A stretch of 64,000 bases of DNA from Amycolatopsis mediterranei (GCF_026017845.1 NZ_CP100416.1:4435615-4499614); one strand, 5' to 3'; shown: positions 8,539-17,400, counted from the first letter of the stretch. Program-made: numbers and translations. The notes: generated from the letters alone by a model not told the origin.

Positions 8539-10007
8539 GACGTGGTCACCTCCGGTTGCCGCCACGACGGTTTGCGCAGGCGGTAGAACAGGAACGGCAC
8601 CAGCAGGCCGAGCCCGAGCGCGCCGCCGCCGACGATCCCCAGGTACACCCACGGGCTGCCCGAACCGAACTGCGAAGGCGGGACGAACCCCACGAGCAGG
8701 GCGGCCAGCGAAGCGCAGAACCCGATGCCGCACAGGCCGAGCAGCATCGGCGCGCGGAAGCCGCGCGGGTGGTCGGGGAACTTGCGCCGCAGCCGCACCG
8801 CCGCGACGAACATCAGCAGGTACATGATCAGGTAGACCTGGGTGGTGATCACCGAGAAGATCCAGTACGCGCTCGACACGTCCGGGATGAACGCGTAGAG
8901 CAGCGCGATCAGGGTGGTGACCGCGCCCTGGGCGACGAGGATGTTCTGCTGCACGCCCCGGCCGTTGAGCCGCTGCAGGAACGGCGGCAGGTACCCCTCC
9001 TGCCGGGCGATCAGCAGCAGTCCCTTCGACGGGCCGGCCAGCCAGGTCAGCATCCCGCCGAGGGAGGCCAGCACGAGCAGGATGCCGATCACCGGGGTCA
9101 GCCACTGGATCCCGAAGCCGGCGAACACGGCGTCGAAGGCCTGCATCACCCCCGCCGTGAGCGAAAGCTCGTCGGACGGGACCACCCAGCTGATCGCGAG
9201 GGCGGGCAGGATGAAGATGAGCAGCACGAGCCCCATCGCGACGAACATGGCGCGGGGGAACTCCTTGCCCGGTTTGCGCAGCGAGGACACGTGCACCGCG
9301 TTCATCTCCATGCCGGAGTAGGACAGGAAGTTGTTCACGATCAGTACGAGGCCGGCCAGCCCGGCCCACGCGGGCAGCAGGTGGCTCGCCGACATCGGGG
9401 CCGCGGACGGGTGGCCCCGCCCGAGGAACACGAGGCCGAGGATCACCAGCAGCGCACCGGGCAGGATCGTCCCGATGACGAGCCCGCCGCCGGCGAGCCC
9501 GGCCACGCCCTTGGTGCCCCGGGAGGAGATCCAGACCCCCGACCAGTAGGCGACGACGATCACCGCCGCCGTCCACCACCCGCTGGTCGCCAGATCCGGG
9601 TCGAAGACGTAGGCGAGCGTGCTGGCGACGTACCCGAGCAGGCTCGGGTAGTAGAAGATCGTCATCGCGAACTGGCACCAGACGGCCAGGAAGCCCGCCG
9701 GCTTGGAAATCCCGAGCGCGACCCAGTTGTACACCCCGCCCGGCCAGCCGGACGCCAGCTCGGCGGAGACCAGCGAGGTCGGCAGCAGGAACACGATCGC
9801 CGGGACGACGTAGAGGAAAACGGCGGCCAAGCCGTACACGGCCATCGTCGGCGAGGGGCGCAGGCTCGCGACCGAACCGGTCGTCATCAGCGCGAGCGCG
9901 ACCCAGGAAATCCACTCGGCGGCCGGCCGCCGGGCGCGCCGGCTCCCTCCGGCGGGCGGCGGCCCCGCGGCTTCCGGGGACCGGCTCGGTCGGTTGGTGG
10001 TGGTCAT
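8535..10007 (-). CDS. APC-superfamily amino acid permease
   Basis: A 490-residue, 12-helix amino acid-polyamine-organocation transporter of the GadC/AGT-like branch. It has a cytoplasmic Arg/Pro-rich N terminus (~30 residues) and the F-L-S-Y-S-G-M-E helix near residue 230, where family members bind substrate. It probably imports or exchanges amino acids. It is first in the operon with a one-span protein and an M20 dipeptidase. One of the island's 17-bp dyads lies 66 bp upstream of its ATG, so the operon may belong to that regulon. Confidence 0.92.
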   Translation of the reverse strand: MTTTNRPSRSPEAAGPPPAGGSRRARRPAAEWISWVALALMTTGSVASLRPSPTMAVYGLAAVFLYVVPAIVFLLPTSLVSAELASGWPGGVYNWVALGISKPAGFLAVWCQFAMTIFYYPSLLGYVASTLAYVFDPDLATSGWWTAAVIVVAYWSGVWISSRGTKGVAGLAGGGLVIGTILPGALLVILGLVFLGRGHPSAAPMSASHLLPAWAGLAGLVLIVNNFLSYSGMEMNAVHVSSLRKPGKEFPRAMFVAMGLVLLIFILPALAISWVVPSDELSLTAGVMQAFDAVFAGFGIQWLTPVIGILLVLASLGGMLTWLAGPSKGLLLIARQEGYLPPFLQRLNGRGVQQNILVAQGAVTTLIALLYAFIPDVSSAYWIFSVITTQVYLIMYLLMFVAAVRLRRKFPDHPRGFRAPMLLGLCGIGFCASLAALLVGFVPPSQFGSGSPWVYLGIVGGGALGLGLLVPFLFYRLRKPSWRQPEVTTS

Positions 10008-10073
10008 GGCAGTCGGCCTCCCGGGCTCGCCTCGACGGGTGCTTCATCGTGTGTCAGGCCGGGTCCGGCCGGG

Positions 10074-10090
10074 TCACCCGCGACGGGCGA
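10074..10090. promoter_or_regulatory. 17-bp island dyad, site 1 (APC operon)
   Basis: TCACCCGCGACGGGCGA has 7-bp arms with one mismatch and a 3-bp centre. Its near edge is 66 bp before the APC permease ATG. It is one of nine similar sites in 10-25 kb. Confidence 0.6.
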
Positions 10091-10100
10091 GACCGGCTCC

Positions 10101-11915
10101 TCAGCCGAGAGCGGCGTCGAGCGTGACGGCCGCGTCGATGAGCGCCAAGTGTGTGAACGCCTGAGGGAAGTTGCCCAGCTGCTCGCCGGTCGGGGCGATC
10201 TCCTCGGCGTACAGGCCGACGTGGTTGGCGTAGGTCAGCATCTTCTCGAACGCCGTGCGGGCTTCCTCCAGCCGCCCGGCGCGGGCCAGCGCGTCGACGT
10301 AGGCGAAGCTGCACAACGAAAACGTGCCTTCGGAGCCGGCCAGCCCGTCCGGGGACGCGGCGGGGTCGTAGCGGTAGACCAGGCTGTCGGTCACCAGGCT
10401 GTCCTGGATCGCGTCGAGCGTCGAGAGCCACAGCGGGTCCTTGGGCGGGAGAAAACCGGTGCGGGGCATGCGGAGCAGGGCCGCGTCGAGGTCCTCACCC
10501 GTGTCGTGCTGGACGAAGGCGTTGCGCGTGCGGTGCCAGCCGCGGGCGAGGATCTGGCCGTGGATGCTGTCGCGCTGCCACGTCCAGTCCTCCACCGGCG
10601 CCGGCCGGCCGTGGGCGGCGGCCAACCTGATGCCGCGGTCGAAGGCGACCCAGCTCATCAGGCGGCCGTAGGTGAAGCGCTTGCGGCCGCCGCGGGTCTC
10701 CCAGATGCCTTCTTCGGGCTGGTCCCAGTGTTCGCCCAGCCAGTCCAGAGCCGCGCGCAACGCCGTCCAGCCCTGGTGGGGCAGCTCGAACCCCGCGCCG
10801 TCGGCGGCGAAGACGCTGTCGAGTGCTTCGCCGTAGATGTCGAGCTGCAGCTGCCCGGCCGCGTCGTTGCCGATCCGGACCGGGCTCGACCCGCGGTACC
10901 CGGACCAGTGGGCGAGGCTCTCCTCCCGCAGGTCCGTGGTGCCGTCCACCCGGTACAGCACGGAGAGCGGCCCGCTCGTGCCGCCGACGCCTTCGCGGAT
11001 GCGGTCGCCGAGCCAGTTCCCGAACCGGGCCGCCTCCTCCGCGAACCCGAGCGACAGCAACGCCGAAACCGAAAACGACGCATCCCGGACCCAGGTGTAG
11101 CGGTAGTCCCAGTTGCGCTCGCCGCCGAGCTGTTCGGGCAGCCCGAGGGTGGGCGCGGCGACCAGGCCACCGGTCGGCGCATAGGTGAGCAGCTTGAGGG
11201 TGATCGCCGAGCGGGCCACGATCTCCCGCCAGCGGCCGCGGTAGGTGGACCGGGCCAGCCACGAGCGCCACCAGTCCACAGTGGACCGGAAGAGCTCCTC
11301 GAACTCGGCGACGCGGATCTCGCGCGGCGGCTCCGCGGCGTCGGTCTCCAGCATGACCCCGCGGACCTGGCCGGCCGTCAAGCTGAGACTCAGGTGGACG
11401 TCACCGCCTTCGACGCGCGCCTCGGCGAGGTGCTCGTCGCCCGGCTCGCGGACCGCGTGCAGCGCCAGGGAAGTCTCCCGCGCGACGAACACCGCACCGT
11501 TCGCGACGAGGATCGCCTGGTGCGGACGGCGGCCGTAGTCGAACCGGGGCGCGACCACCACGTCGAACGTCATCCGGCCGCGGACGCAGCGCACGAGCCG
11601 GGCGATCCGGTGCCGGGTCGTGGCACCCGTGCCGCACGGCGGCATGAAGTCGACGACCTCGCCGAGGCCGTCCGGGCCGGAGAACCGGGTGATCAGCACC
11701 GCGGTGTCCGGGTGGTACATCTGCGAACTGGCGCACGCGCCGGCCGGGCGGATGCGGAACCGGCCGCCGTGCTCGTCGTCGAGCAGGGCGCCGAAGACCG
11801 ACGGCGAGTCGAAGCGCGGGGCGCAGAACCAGTCGATCGACCCGTCGGTCGTCACCAGCGCGGCGGTCTGCAGGTCACCGATCAGCCCGTGCTCGGCGAT
11901 CGTGGTCTCGGTCAT
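10101..11915 (-). CDS. Glycoside hydrolase family 15 (trehalase/glucoamylase-like)
   Basis: A 604-residue GH15 enzyme without a signal peptide. The N-terminal beta-sandwich domain (~1-220) begins with the typical I-A-E-H-G-L-I-G-D-L segment, and an (alpha/alpha)6 barrel follows. The segment around residues 325-365 (T-D-L-R-E-E, W-S-G-Y-R-G-S, G-Q-L-Q-L-D-I-Y-G-E) is the family catalytic core with the acid Glu. Mycobacterial homologues of this type hydrolyse trehalose, so cytoplasmic trehalose turnover under stress is the best guess. Other alpha-glucosides remain possible. It is divergent from an MFS gene, with a shared dyad 66 bp before its ATG. Confidence 0.92.
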   Translation of the reverse strand: MTETTIAEHGLIGDLQTAALVTTDGSIDWFCAPRFDSPSVFGALLDDEHGGRFRIRPAGACASSQMYHPDTAVLITRFSGPDGLGEVVDFMPPCGTGATTRHRIARLVRCVRGRMTFDVVVAPRFDYGRRPHQAILVANGAVFVARETSLALHAVREPGDEHLAEARVEGGDVHLSLSLTAGQVRGVMLETDAAEPPREIRVAEFEELFRSTVDWWRSWLARSTYRGRWREIVARSAITLKLLTYAPTGGLVAAPTLGLPEQLGGERNWDYRYTWVRDASFSVSALLSLGFAEEAARFGNWLGDRIREGVGGTSGPLSVLYRVDGTTDLREESLAHWSGYRGSSPVRIGNDAAGQLQLDIYGEALDSVFAADGAGFELPHQGWTALRAALDWLGEHWDQPEEGIWETRGGRKRFTYGRLMSWVAFDRGIRLAAAHGRPAPVEDWTWQRDSIHGQILARGWHRTRNAFVQHDTGEDLDAALLRMPRTGFLPPKDPLWLSTLDAIQDSLVTDSLVYRYDPAASPDGLAGSEGTFSLCSFAYVDALARAGRLEEARTAFEKMLTYANHVGLYAEEIAPTGEQLGNFPQAFTHLALIDAAVTLDAALG

Positions 11916-11981
11916 CGTTCCTCCAACGGGGGCACCGGGTTCTCCTCGGGTGCACCGTCGCCGGGGCGGGGCCGCGCTGCC

Positions 11982-11998
11982 TCATCCCCGCGGGGTGA
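11982..11998. promoter_or_regulatory. 17-bp island dyad, site 2 (GH15/MFS)
   Basis: TCATCCCCGCGGGGTGA is nearly a perfect palindrome. It lies 66 bp before the GH15 start and 58 bp before the MFS start, so one site can serve both divergent genes. Confidence 0.6.
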
Positions 11999-12056
11999 GG
12001 TGGCCCGGGGCCGCCGCACGCCAGTGTGTGCGCCACCCCAGCAGGAAGGCCCGCCG

Positions 12057-13457
12057 ATGATCGTGCTGCCCCTGGCCCTCGCCCAGTTCGTGGCGAGCTA
12101 CGCGGCCACCACCATGACCGTGGCCGTCAGCGCCATCGCCGCCGACCTCGGCACGACGGTGATCGGCGTGCAGACGGCGATCACCGTGTTCACCCTCACC
12201 ATGGCGTCGCTCATGGTGCCCGGCAGCAAGCTGAGCGACCTGCTGGGCCGCAAGCGCTGCTTCCTGGCCGGGCTGGCCGTCTACGGCGCCGGCGCGCTGC
12301 TGGCCTCGGCCGCCCGCGGGCCGGGCCTGCTGATCTTCGGGTACTCGTTGCTCGAGGGAATCGGGTCGGCCCTGATGATCCCGCCGATCTACATCCTGGT
12401 CACGGTGACCAGCCGCGACCTGACCGCCCGCGCGCGGGCCTTCGGCGTGGTCAGCGGGGCGGGCGCGCTGGGCGCCGCGGCCGGGCCGCTCGTCGGCGGC
12501 CTGGTCACGACGTGGTTCGGCTGGCGCGCGTCCTTCCTCCTGCAGGTGCTGCTGGTCGGCGTGATCGTCGTGCTGGCCCGGCGGATCACCGAGCCGCCGT
12601 CGCCGCCGCGCGAGCGGCACTTCGACGTCCCCGGCGCGATCCTTTCCGCGGCGGGGCTGTTCTTCGTCGTCTTCGGCGTCCTGCAGGCGGGCACCTACGG
12701 CTGGCTGGTGTCACGGACGGACTTCGCCGTCGGCGGGGTGGTGCTGCTGCCCGCCGGCGGGCTGTCGCCGGTGTGGCTGTTCGCCGGCATCGGCGCCGCC
12801 TTCCTGTTCGTGTTCTTCAGGCACGTCCGGGCGCGGGAACGGAAGGGCCGGGAGCCGCTCGTGCCCTCCGGGCTCTTCCGCGACCGCGTCACCGGACTCG
12901 GCTTGCTGACCCAGCACGTCCAATGGCTCGTCCTGCAGGGGTCGTTCTTCGTGGTGGCGGTCTTTCTGCAGGAGGTCCGCGGGTACGACGCCGTCGAGAC
13001 CGGGCTGATGCTGACCCCCGCGACGATCGGCATCCTGGGCGCCTCGGCGGCCGCCGGGCGGCTGGCGCGCCGGCACTCCCAGCGCGGCCTCGTCCGGGCC
13101 GGCTTCCTCCTCACCGTCGCGGGCCTGGTCCTCGTGCTGCTGCTGGTCCGGGCCGGCTCCGGAGTGGCGAGCGCGGTGCCCGGGCTGTTCCTGCTCGGCG
13201 CCGGTGTCGGGATCATGCTGACGGCCTCGGTGAACCTGGTGCAGTCCCGCTTCCCGGACTCCGCGCAGGGCGACATTTCGGGAGTGTCGCGCAGCGTGTC
13301 CAACCTCGGCTCGTCGGTGGGGACGGCGCTGGCCGGGTCCGTCCTGGCCGGGACGCCGCACCTCGGCGGGCGTTCCTTCGCGCTGGCCCTCGCGACCCTG
13401 GTCGTCGTGGCGGTGGCCGGCCTGCTCGCGGCCCTGCTGCTGCCGGCGCCGGACTGA
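12057..13457 (+). CDS. MFS transporter (DHA2/EmrB-like)
   Basis: A 466-residue major facilitator with about 14 hydrophobic helices. The motif A loop is G-S-K-L-S-D-L-L-G-R-K-R near residue 58, and a motif C-like G-x-x-x-G-P-L-V-G-G segment lies near residue 140. This pattern fits proton-driven drug or metabolite export. ATG 12057 is chosen because AGGAAGG lies 8 nt upstream and the first helix starts at once. In-frame sequence further upstream is antisense to the GH15 gene. The 3' end is opposed by the ion-channel frame on the other strand. Confidence 0.92.
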   Translation: MIVLPLALAQFVASYAATTMTVAVSAIAADLGTTVIGVQTAITVFTLTMASLMVPGSKLSDLLGRKRCFLAGLAVYGAGALLASAARGPGLLIFGYSLLEGIGSALMIPPIYILVTVTSRDLTARARAFGVVSGAGALGAAAGPLVGGLVTTWFGWRASFLLQVLLVGVIVVLARRITEPPSPPRERHFDVPGAILSAAGLFFVVFGVLQAGTYGWLVSRTDFAVGGVVLLPAGGLSPVWLFAGIGAAFLFVFFRHVRARERKGREPLVPSGLFRDRVTGLGLLTQHVQWLVLQGSFFVVAVFLQEVRGYDAVETGLMLTPATIGILGASAAAGRLARRHSQRGLVRAGFLLTVAGLVLVLLLVRAGSGVASAVPGLFLLGAGVGIMLTASVNLVQSRFPDSAQGDISGVSRSVSNLGSSVGTALAGSVLAGTPHLGGRSFALALATLVVVAVAGLLAALLLPAPD

Positions 13458-13964
13458 TCCGCCGTCCGGGGAGGAGTGCCGGACCGCGGTGACGATCACC
13501 CGCAGGACCACCCCCAGCACCACGAGGTCGGCGATCATCTGGAGGGTCACCAGCACCCGGGCAGCGGTGGCGGCCGGGGCGATGTCGCCGAAGCCCACGG
13601 TGGTGAACACGGTGACGGTGAAGTAGAGCGCGTCGGTGCGCGTCAACGCCGTGCCGAACGAGCCGGCGCTGTCGTGGGCGAGCACGTAGTAGCCGTCGGC
13701 GAACAGCAGCAGGAAGAGCGGGAGGATGAGGGCGAGTGCCTGGACGCCCTGCCAGGCCGGGAAGGGCGAGCGCAGGATCATCCGCACCTCGCCGGCGACC
13801 AGCAGCACCACGAGGGCGAGCCCGGCCGCGAAGAGGACCGCCGTCCACGGCCGCAGGGCCTGGTCGACCGGCAGCAGGTAGTAGAGGCAGACGAGCGCGG
13901 TGACCGTGAGCAGCGGCCGGAGCACCGCGAGGTGGACGAACCGCCACCGGCGCGCCGCGCTCAA
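12711..13964 (-). CDS. Two-pore-type K+ channel protein; C-terminal end uncertain
   Basis: From the TTG start at 13964 the first ~170 residues form four hydrophobic helices with a re-entrant pore and the K+ selectivity filter T-T-V-G-F-G-D near residue 120. This is a complete small ion-channel domain, ending about 13450. The reading frame has no stop there and continues ~245 residues, rich in Arg/Gln/His, antisense to the MFS gene until 12711. Because that antisense frame is in codon register with the MFS gene, stops could arise only opposite the rare codons TTA, CTA and TCA. The extension may therefore be meaningless and the natural stop lost. The TTG overlaps the stop of the SHOCT gene (TTGA), indicating coupling. 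Confidence 0.65.
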   Translation of the reverse strand: MSAARRWRFVHLAVLRPLLTVTALVCLYYLLPVDQALRPWTAVLFAAGLALVVLLVAGEVRMILRSPFPAWQGVQALALILPLFLLLFADGYYVLAHDSAGSFGTALTRTDALYFTVTVFTTVGFGDIAPAATAARVLVTLQMIADLVVLGVVLRVIVTAVRHSSPDGGSVRRRQQQGREQAGHRHDDQGREGQREGTPAEVRRPGQDGPGQRRPHRRAEVGHAARHSRNVALRGVREAGLHQVHRGRQHDPDTGAEQEQPGHRARHSGAGPDQQQHEDQARDGEEEAGPDEAALGVPARQPPGGRRGAQDADRRGGQHQPGLDGVVPADLLQKDRHHEERPLQDEPLDVLGQQAESGDAVAEEPGGHERLPALPFPRPDVPEEHEQEGGADAGEQPHRRQPAGGQQHHPADGEVRP

Positions 13965-14365
13965 CGTGCGAGGGCCTTCCGCTTGAGGGCCTGGTATTCC
14001 GCGTCGTCGATGACGCCCTCCTCCAGCAGCCGCCGGGCCTGGGCGATCTGGGCCGCGCCCGTGGTGTCCGATGTGGACACCGAGCGCACGTAGCCGTCGA
14101 ACCGGTCGCGCGCGGCCGCTTCGCGGGCGCGCTGCCGCTCGGGCAGGTGCCGCCCCTGGGTGACCAGGTAGAGCAGGACGCCGAGGAACGGCAGCACGAT
14201 CAGCAGCACCGTCCAGCCGGCCTTGGCCCAGCCGGAGACGTCGTCGCGGCGGAACAGGTCGCCGAACGCCAGGAACAGCAGCCAGAACCAGGCGATCCAG
14301 CAGAAGAACACCAGCATCGTCCACATCAGACCGAGAAACGGGTACTCCGCGCTCGCCAGTGCCAT
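13961..14365 (-). CDS. SHOCT/PLD-N-type membrane protein
   Basis: A 134-residue protein with two transmembrane helices (residues ~10-32 and ~45-68, the PLDc_N-like pair). A cytoplasmic linker follows, then a C-terminal SHOCT helix pair (A-R-x-L-L-E-E-G-V-I-D-D-A-E-Y-Q-A-L-K near residues 108-128). SHOCT domains are oligomerisation modules. ATG 14365 has GAGGAG 6-11 nt upstream, and a further upstream ATG lacks this. It is coupled to the K+ channel gene by TTGA, so the two may act as one membrane unit. A perfect hairpin and an island dyad lie in its leader region. Confidence 0.85.
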   Translation of the reverse strand: MALASAEYPFLGLMWTMLVFFCWIAWFWLLFLAFGDLFRRDDVSGWAKAGWTVLLIVLPFLGVLLYLVTQGRHLPERQRAREAAARDRFDGYVRSVSTSDTTGAAQIAQARRLLEEGVIDDAEYQALKRKALAR

Positions 14366-14386
14366 GACTTCTCCTCGTCCGGGATG

Positions 14387-14418
14387 GGGGCCGGGCACGC
14401 TCGCGCGTGCCCGGCCCC
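14387..14418 (-). repeat. Perfect 14-bp stem-loop before the SHOCT gene
   Basis: GGGGCCGGGCACGC and its exact complement flank a 4-nt loop (TCGC). There is no T-run, and the stem ends 21 nt before the SHOCT ATG, next to the ribosome binding site. It may stop readthrough from the LAL gene or control SHOCT translation. Terminator status is not proven. Confidence 0.6.
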
Positions 14419-14446
14419 ACTCGACCGGATCCCGGCTGGGGCCGCT

Positions 14447-14463
14447 TCACCCGCTCCGGGTGG
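14447..14463. promoter_or_regulatory. 17-bp island dyad, site 3 (SHOCT/K+ channel)
   Basis: TCACCCGCTCCGGGTGG matches the island motif except for the last base. It lies 81 bp upstream of the SHOCT ATG, just beyond the stem-loop. The rest of the 261-bp gap holds an imperfect GTGTTGTCG-containing direct repeat. Confidence 0.5.
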
Positions 14464-14626
14464 GGCGAACCTGTGGGCCGTCGGTCCGCCGGCTGTGTTG
14501 TCGGCGGGTGCCGTTCCGGCCGCCTGCCGTGTTGTCGCGAGCGCCATCCCGGCCGTCGCGCCTGGCTCGCCTCTTCCTCCGGCTGATCACACGGCACCCC
14601 GGCCGCCCCCGCTCGAGGACCGCCGC

Positions 14627-17293
14627 TCAGACCGTGAAGTCGGCGACTTCGGCGTCGAGCAGCCCGCGTTCCTGCGCGATCGTCACGGCCTCACGCCTGC
14701 TGCGGACGTCGAGTTTCGCGTAGATGCCGCGGACGTGGGTCTTGACGGTGTTCGGCGAGACGGTCAGGTCCTCGGCGATCTCGTCGATCGACCGCTGCGT
14801 GGGCAACAGGCGCAGGACGCTGCGCTCGCGTTCGGTCAGCGGCGCCGGCATCGGCGGGGTGCGCAGCCGGCGGCGGACGGCGAGGATCTCGCCCGCGAAC
14901 CGCTCGCCGGTGCCCAGCCCGCCCAGCCGGCTGGTCAGGAACCCGATCAGCTCGGGCGGGGCGAAGACGAACGGGAACCGGACGCCGGTGGGTTCGGCGG
15001 CCCGCAGCGCCTCGTCCAGCAGCCGGGCCGCCCGGTCCCGTGCCCCGGCCGCCAGCGCCGCCTGCACGCCGATCAGGGATGCCTCGATCCCGGCCCAGGC
15101 CAGTTCCATCGGGGCTTCGCCCTCCGCCAGGGACCGCAGCACGGAACTCGCCGCGTGGTGCCGGCCGAGCCGCAGCTGGGTCCGGGCGCGCATCAGCAGC
15201 AGCTCGCCCGAGCCGGCGAGGACCGGGAGGGCCCAGCGGACGGTTTCCCGCGACTGGGCCGCCGCGCCCAGCCGCAGGGCGGCGCGCTGCTCCAGCACGG
15301 CGCAGAGGGCCGCGTGGCCGGATGGGCAGGCGCGTCCGGCGCCGAGGCGGGTGCGGGCCCGGCGCATCCGCCGCAGCCCCGCGTGCCAGCCGCCGAGCTC
15401 GAACTCCGCGGCTCCCCGCAGGGTTTCGGCGAACAGCCGCAGTTCCCTGGCCGCCCGCGCGGGCGCGTCTCCGAGCAGCTGCCCGACCCGTTTCGCCTGC
15501 AGCAGGCATTCGGCCGGTTCCCCGGACAGCAGAGCTCCGTACGCCAGCAGCGCACCGGCCTGGGCGCCCTGCAGCGACCGCGGGGGATCCTGGCGGGGCA
15601 GGCGGGCGCCGGCCCGGCGGGCCAGCGTCTCCATCGCCCGGTAGTCGCCGTCGTGGCAGGCCAGCTCGGCCAGCAAGGTGAGGCACTGGGCGACGGTGAA
15701 GTCCTGGTGGACCTGCTCGGCGGTGCCGAGCACCCGCAGCAGGGCTTCCCGGGCCGGCTCGCGCTCGTCGCGGCCGATGAGGACACCGGCGCGGTGCAGG
15801 GTCGCGAGGCCGCCCAGCCCGGCGCCGGCGGCCAGCTCCTCGTCGACCTCCGCGGCGACGCGGGCGGCCTGGGGCGCGCTGTGGTCGAGCTGGGCGAGCC
15901 AGGAGTAGGTCAGCTGCCGCAGGACGGTCAGCTCCGGCGTCGGCCGGTCCGGCCACGACGCCTCGGCCCGCGCCAGCTGCAGGCCGGCCGCCGACGTCTC
16001 GGCCGCCTCCAGGTACAGCCCGGCCGCGATCAGCGCGGCCGGCGGATCGGCCGCGATCCGGCGGTCCTCCAGCAAGGTCAGCGCCACCCGCAGGACGTGG
16101 TGCTCACCCGCGAGGAACAGCGTCACGGCGTGCTCGCGCAGCAGCTCGCCGACCCGGGCGGGCCGGCCGGAGCGGACGCTGTGCAGCAGCGCCTGCGCAG
16201 GCCGGTCGTGCTCGGCGAACCAGCCGGCCGCCTTCGCGTGCAGGGAGCGCGCCCGGTCCGGCGCCCGCCGGTGCAGGTCCGCGCGCAGGTAGGTGCGCAG
16301 CATCGGCAGCACCCGGTGGTGCGGCGGGGTGCCCGTGGAATCGATGAGCTGGGTGGCCGGCTCGCCGAGTTCGCGGAGCATCGCTTCGGCATCCGTGCGC
16401 CCGGAAAGCACCGGGGCCAGCCCGGTGGGGACCTCGTCGCAGATGCTGATCGTCCGCAGCAGTTCCCGCTGCGCCGGGGTGAGGGCGGCGAGCACCTCGT
16501 CGGTCAGGTAGCCGAGCGCGGCGCCGTCCCGGCCGGAGAGGAAGTCGCGCAGGCTGCCGTGCCGGGCGGCGGACGCCGCCGCGAGCCGCAGCCCGGCCGG
16601 CCAGCCGCCGGTCCGGGCGACCAGCTCGGCGACCTGGTCCCGCGGGATCGCCGGGCCGGCGGTGGCCAGCAGCGCGTTCGCTTCTTCGGCGGTGAACCGC
16701 AGCCGGCCGGCGCCGACCTCGGCGAGCCGGTCGGCGAGCCGGGCCCGGCCCAGCGGCAGCGGCGGTTCCCGCCGGCTCGCGACCGCCAGGCACAGGCCCG
16801 CCGGCTGGTGGCGGACCAGCGTCCGCAACCCGTGCCACGGACCGGGCGAGGTGATCTCTTGAGCGCTGTCGAGGACGAGCACGACGGGTTCGGGCAGCGC
16901 GTCGAGCGCGTCGGCGACCTGGGCCAGGAAGGCGAGATCGGTGCTCGGCACTTCGGGAACCGCCAGCCGCCGCAGCGGGTTGCCGGCCGGGATCCGGCCG
17001 CAGCGGCCGAGGGCTTCGAGGACCGCGGACCAGAAGAGCCGGTCGTCGTTGTCGTCGGTGTCGGCCGACAGCCAGGCGACCGTGCCGCCGTCCCGGCGCC
17101 GCGCCCATTCGGCGAGCAGCACGGTCTTGCCGAACCCGGCCGGGGCGCCGACGAAGACCATGGCCGCCTCGCCGGTTCCGTCGAGGGCGGTGAGCAGACG
17201 CGGCCGCGACACGAAGTCCGCGGGTGGCCGGGGCACGGTGATCTTGGTCCTCGGTACCCGTCTTCGGGACGGGACTTCGTGGCACTGCCGCAT
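14627..17293 (-). CDS. LAL-type LuxR transcriptional regulator (first copy)
   Basis: An 888-residue MalT-like activator. A Walker A motif (G-A-P-A-G-F-G-K-T) lies at residues 49-57, with a STAND ATPase core to ~300, a long helical TPR-like sensor region (~350-800), and a LuxR HTH in the last ~65 residues (T-E-R-E-R-S-V-L-R-L-L, then S-P-N-T-V-K-T-H-V-R). Such proteins bind an inducer and ATP, oligomerise and activate promoters at short dyads. ATG 17293 has AAGGAGGAA upstream. An island dyad lies 67 bp before it, compatible with autoregulation. A paralogue with an almost identical recognition helix lies at 21022. Confidence 0.93.
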   Translation of the reverse strand: MRQCHEVPSRRRVPRTKITVPRPPADFVSRPRLLTALDGTGEAAMVFVGAPAGFGKTVLLAEWARRRDGGTVAWLSADTDDNDDRLFWSAVLEALGRCGRIPAGNPLRRLAVPEVPSTDLAFLAQVADALDALPEPVVLVLDSAQEITSPGPWHGLRTLVRHQPAGLCLAVASRREPPLPLGRARLADRLAEVGAGRLRFTAEEANALLATAGPAIPRDQVAELVARTGGWPAGLRLAAASAARHGSLRDFLSGRDGAALGYLTDEVLAALTPAQRELLRTISICDEVPTGLAPVLSGRTDAEAMLRELGEPATQLIDSTGTPPHHRVLPMLRTYLRADLHRRAPDRARSLHAKAAGWFAEHDRPAQALLHSVRSGRPARVGELLREHAVTLFLAGEHHVLRVALTLLEDRRIAADPPAALIAAGLYLEAAETSAAGLQLARAEASWPDRPTPELTVLRQLTYSWLAQLDHSAPQAARVAAEVDEELAAGAGLGGLATLHRAGVLIGRDEREPAREALLRVLGTAEQVHQDFTVAQCLTLLAELACHDGDYRAMETLARRAGARLPRQDPPRSLQGAQAGALLAYGALLSGEPAECLLQAKRVGQLLGDAPARAARELRLFAETLRGAAEFELGGWHAGLRRMRRARTRLGAGRACPSGHAALCAVLEQRAALRLGAAAQSRETVRWALPVLAGSGELLLMRARTQLRLGRHHAASSVLRSLAEGEAPMELAWAGIEASLIGVQAALAAGARDRAARLLDEALRAAEPTGVRFPFVFAPPELIGFLTSRLGGLGTGERFAGEILAVRRRLRTPPMPAPLTERERSVLRLLPTQRSIDEIAEDLTVSPNTVKTHVRGIYAKLDVRSRREAVTIAQERGLLDAEVADFTV

Positions 17294-17360
17294 GTCCGTT
17301 CCTCCTTCGTGATCGGTTTGCGGATAATCCCGGCGGATCCTGCCACGCAATTGGCTCGGC

Positions 17361-17377
17361 TCACCCGCCGCGGGCGA
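17361..17377. promoter_or_regulatory. 17-bp island dyad, site 4 (LAL 1 / small membrane genes)
   Basis: TCACCCGCCGCGGGCGA lies 67 bp before the LAL ATG on one side and 23 bp before the nominal start of the rightward gene pair on the other. This divergent gap is the only upstream region for both units. Confidence 0.6.
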
Positions 17378-17400
17378 AGAGAACGGCGGTCGCGGGCACA

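Noticed and set aside
8556..12056. Very long rightward open frame leading into the MFS gene
   Set aside because: It is antisense to the APC permease and GH15 genes, rich in Arg/Glu/His/Gln, without domains. Only the part from 12057 is coding.
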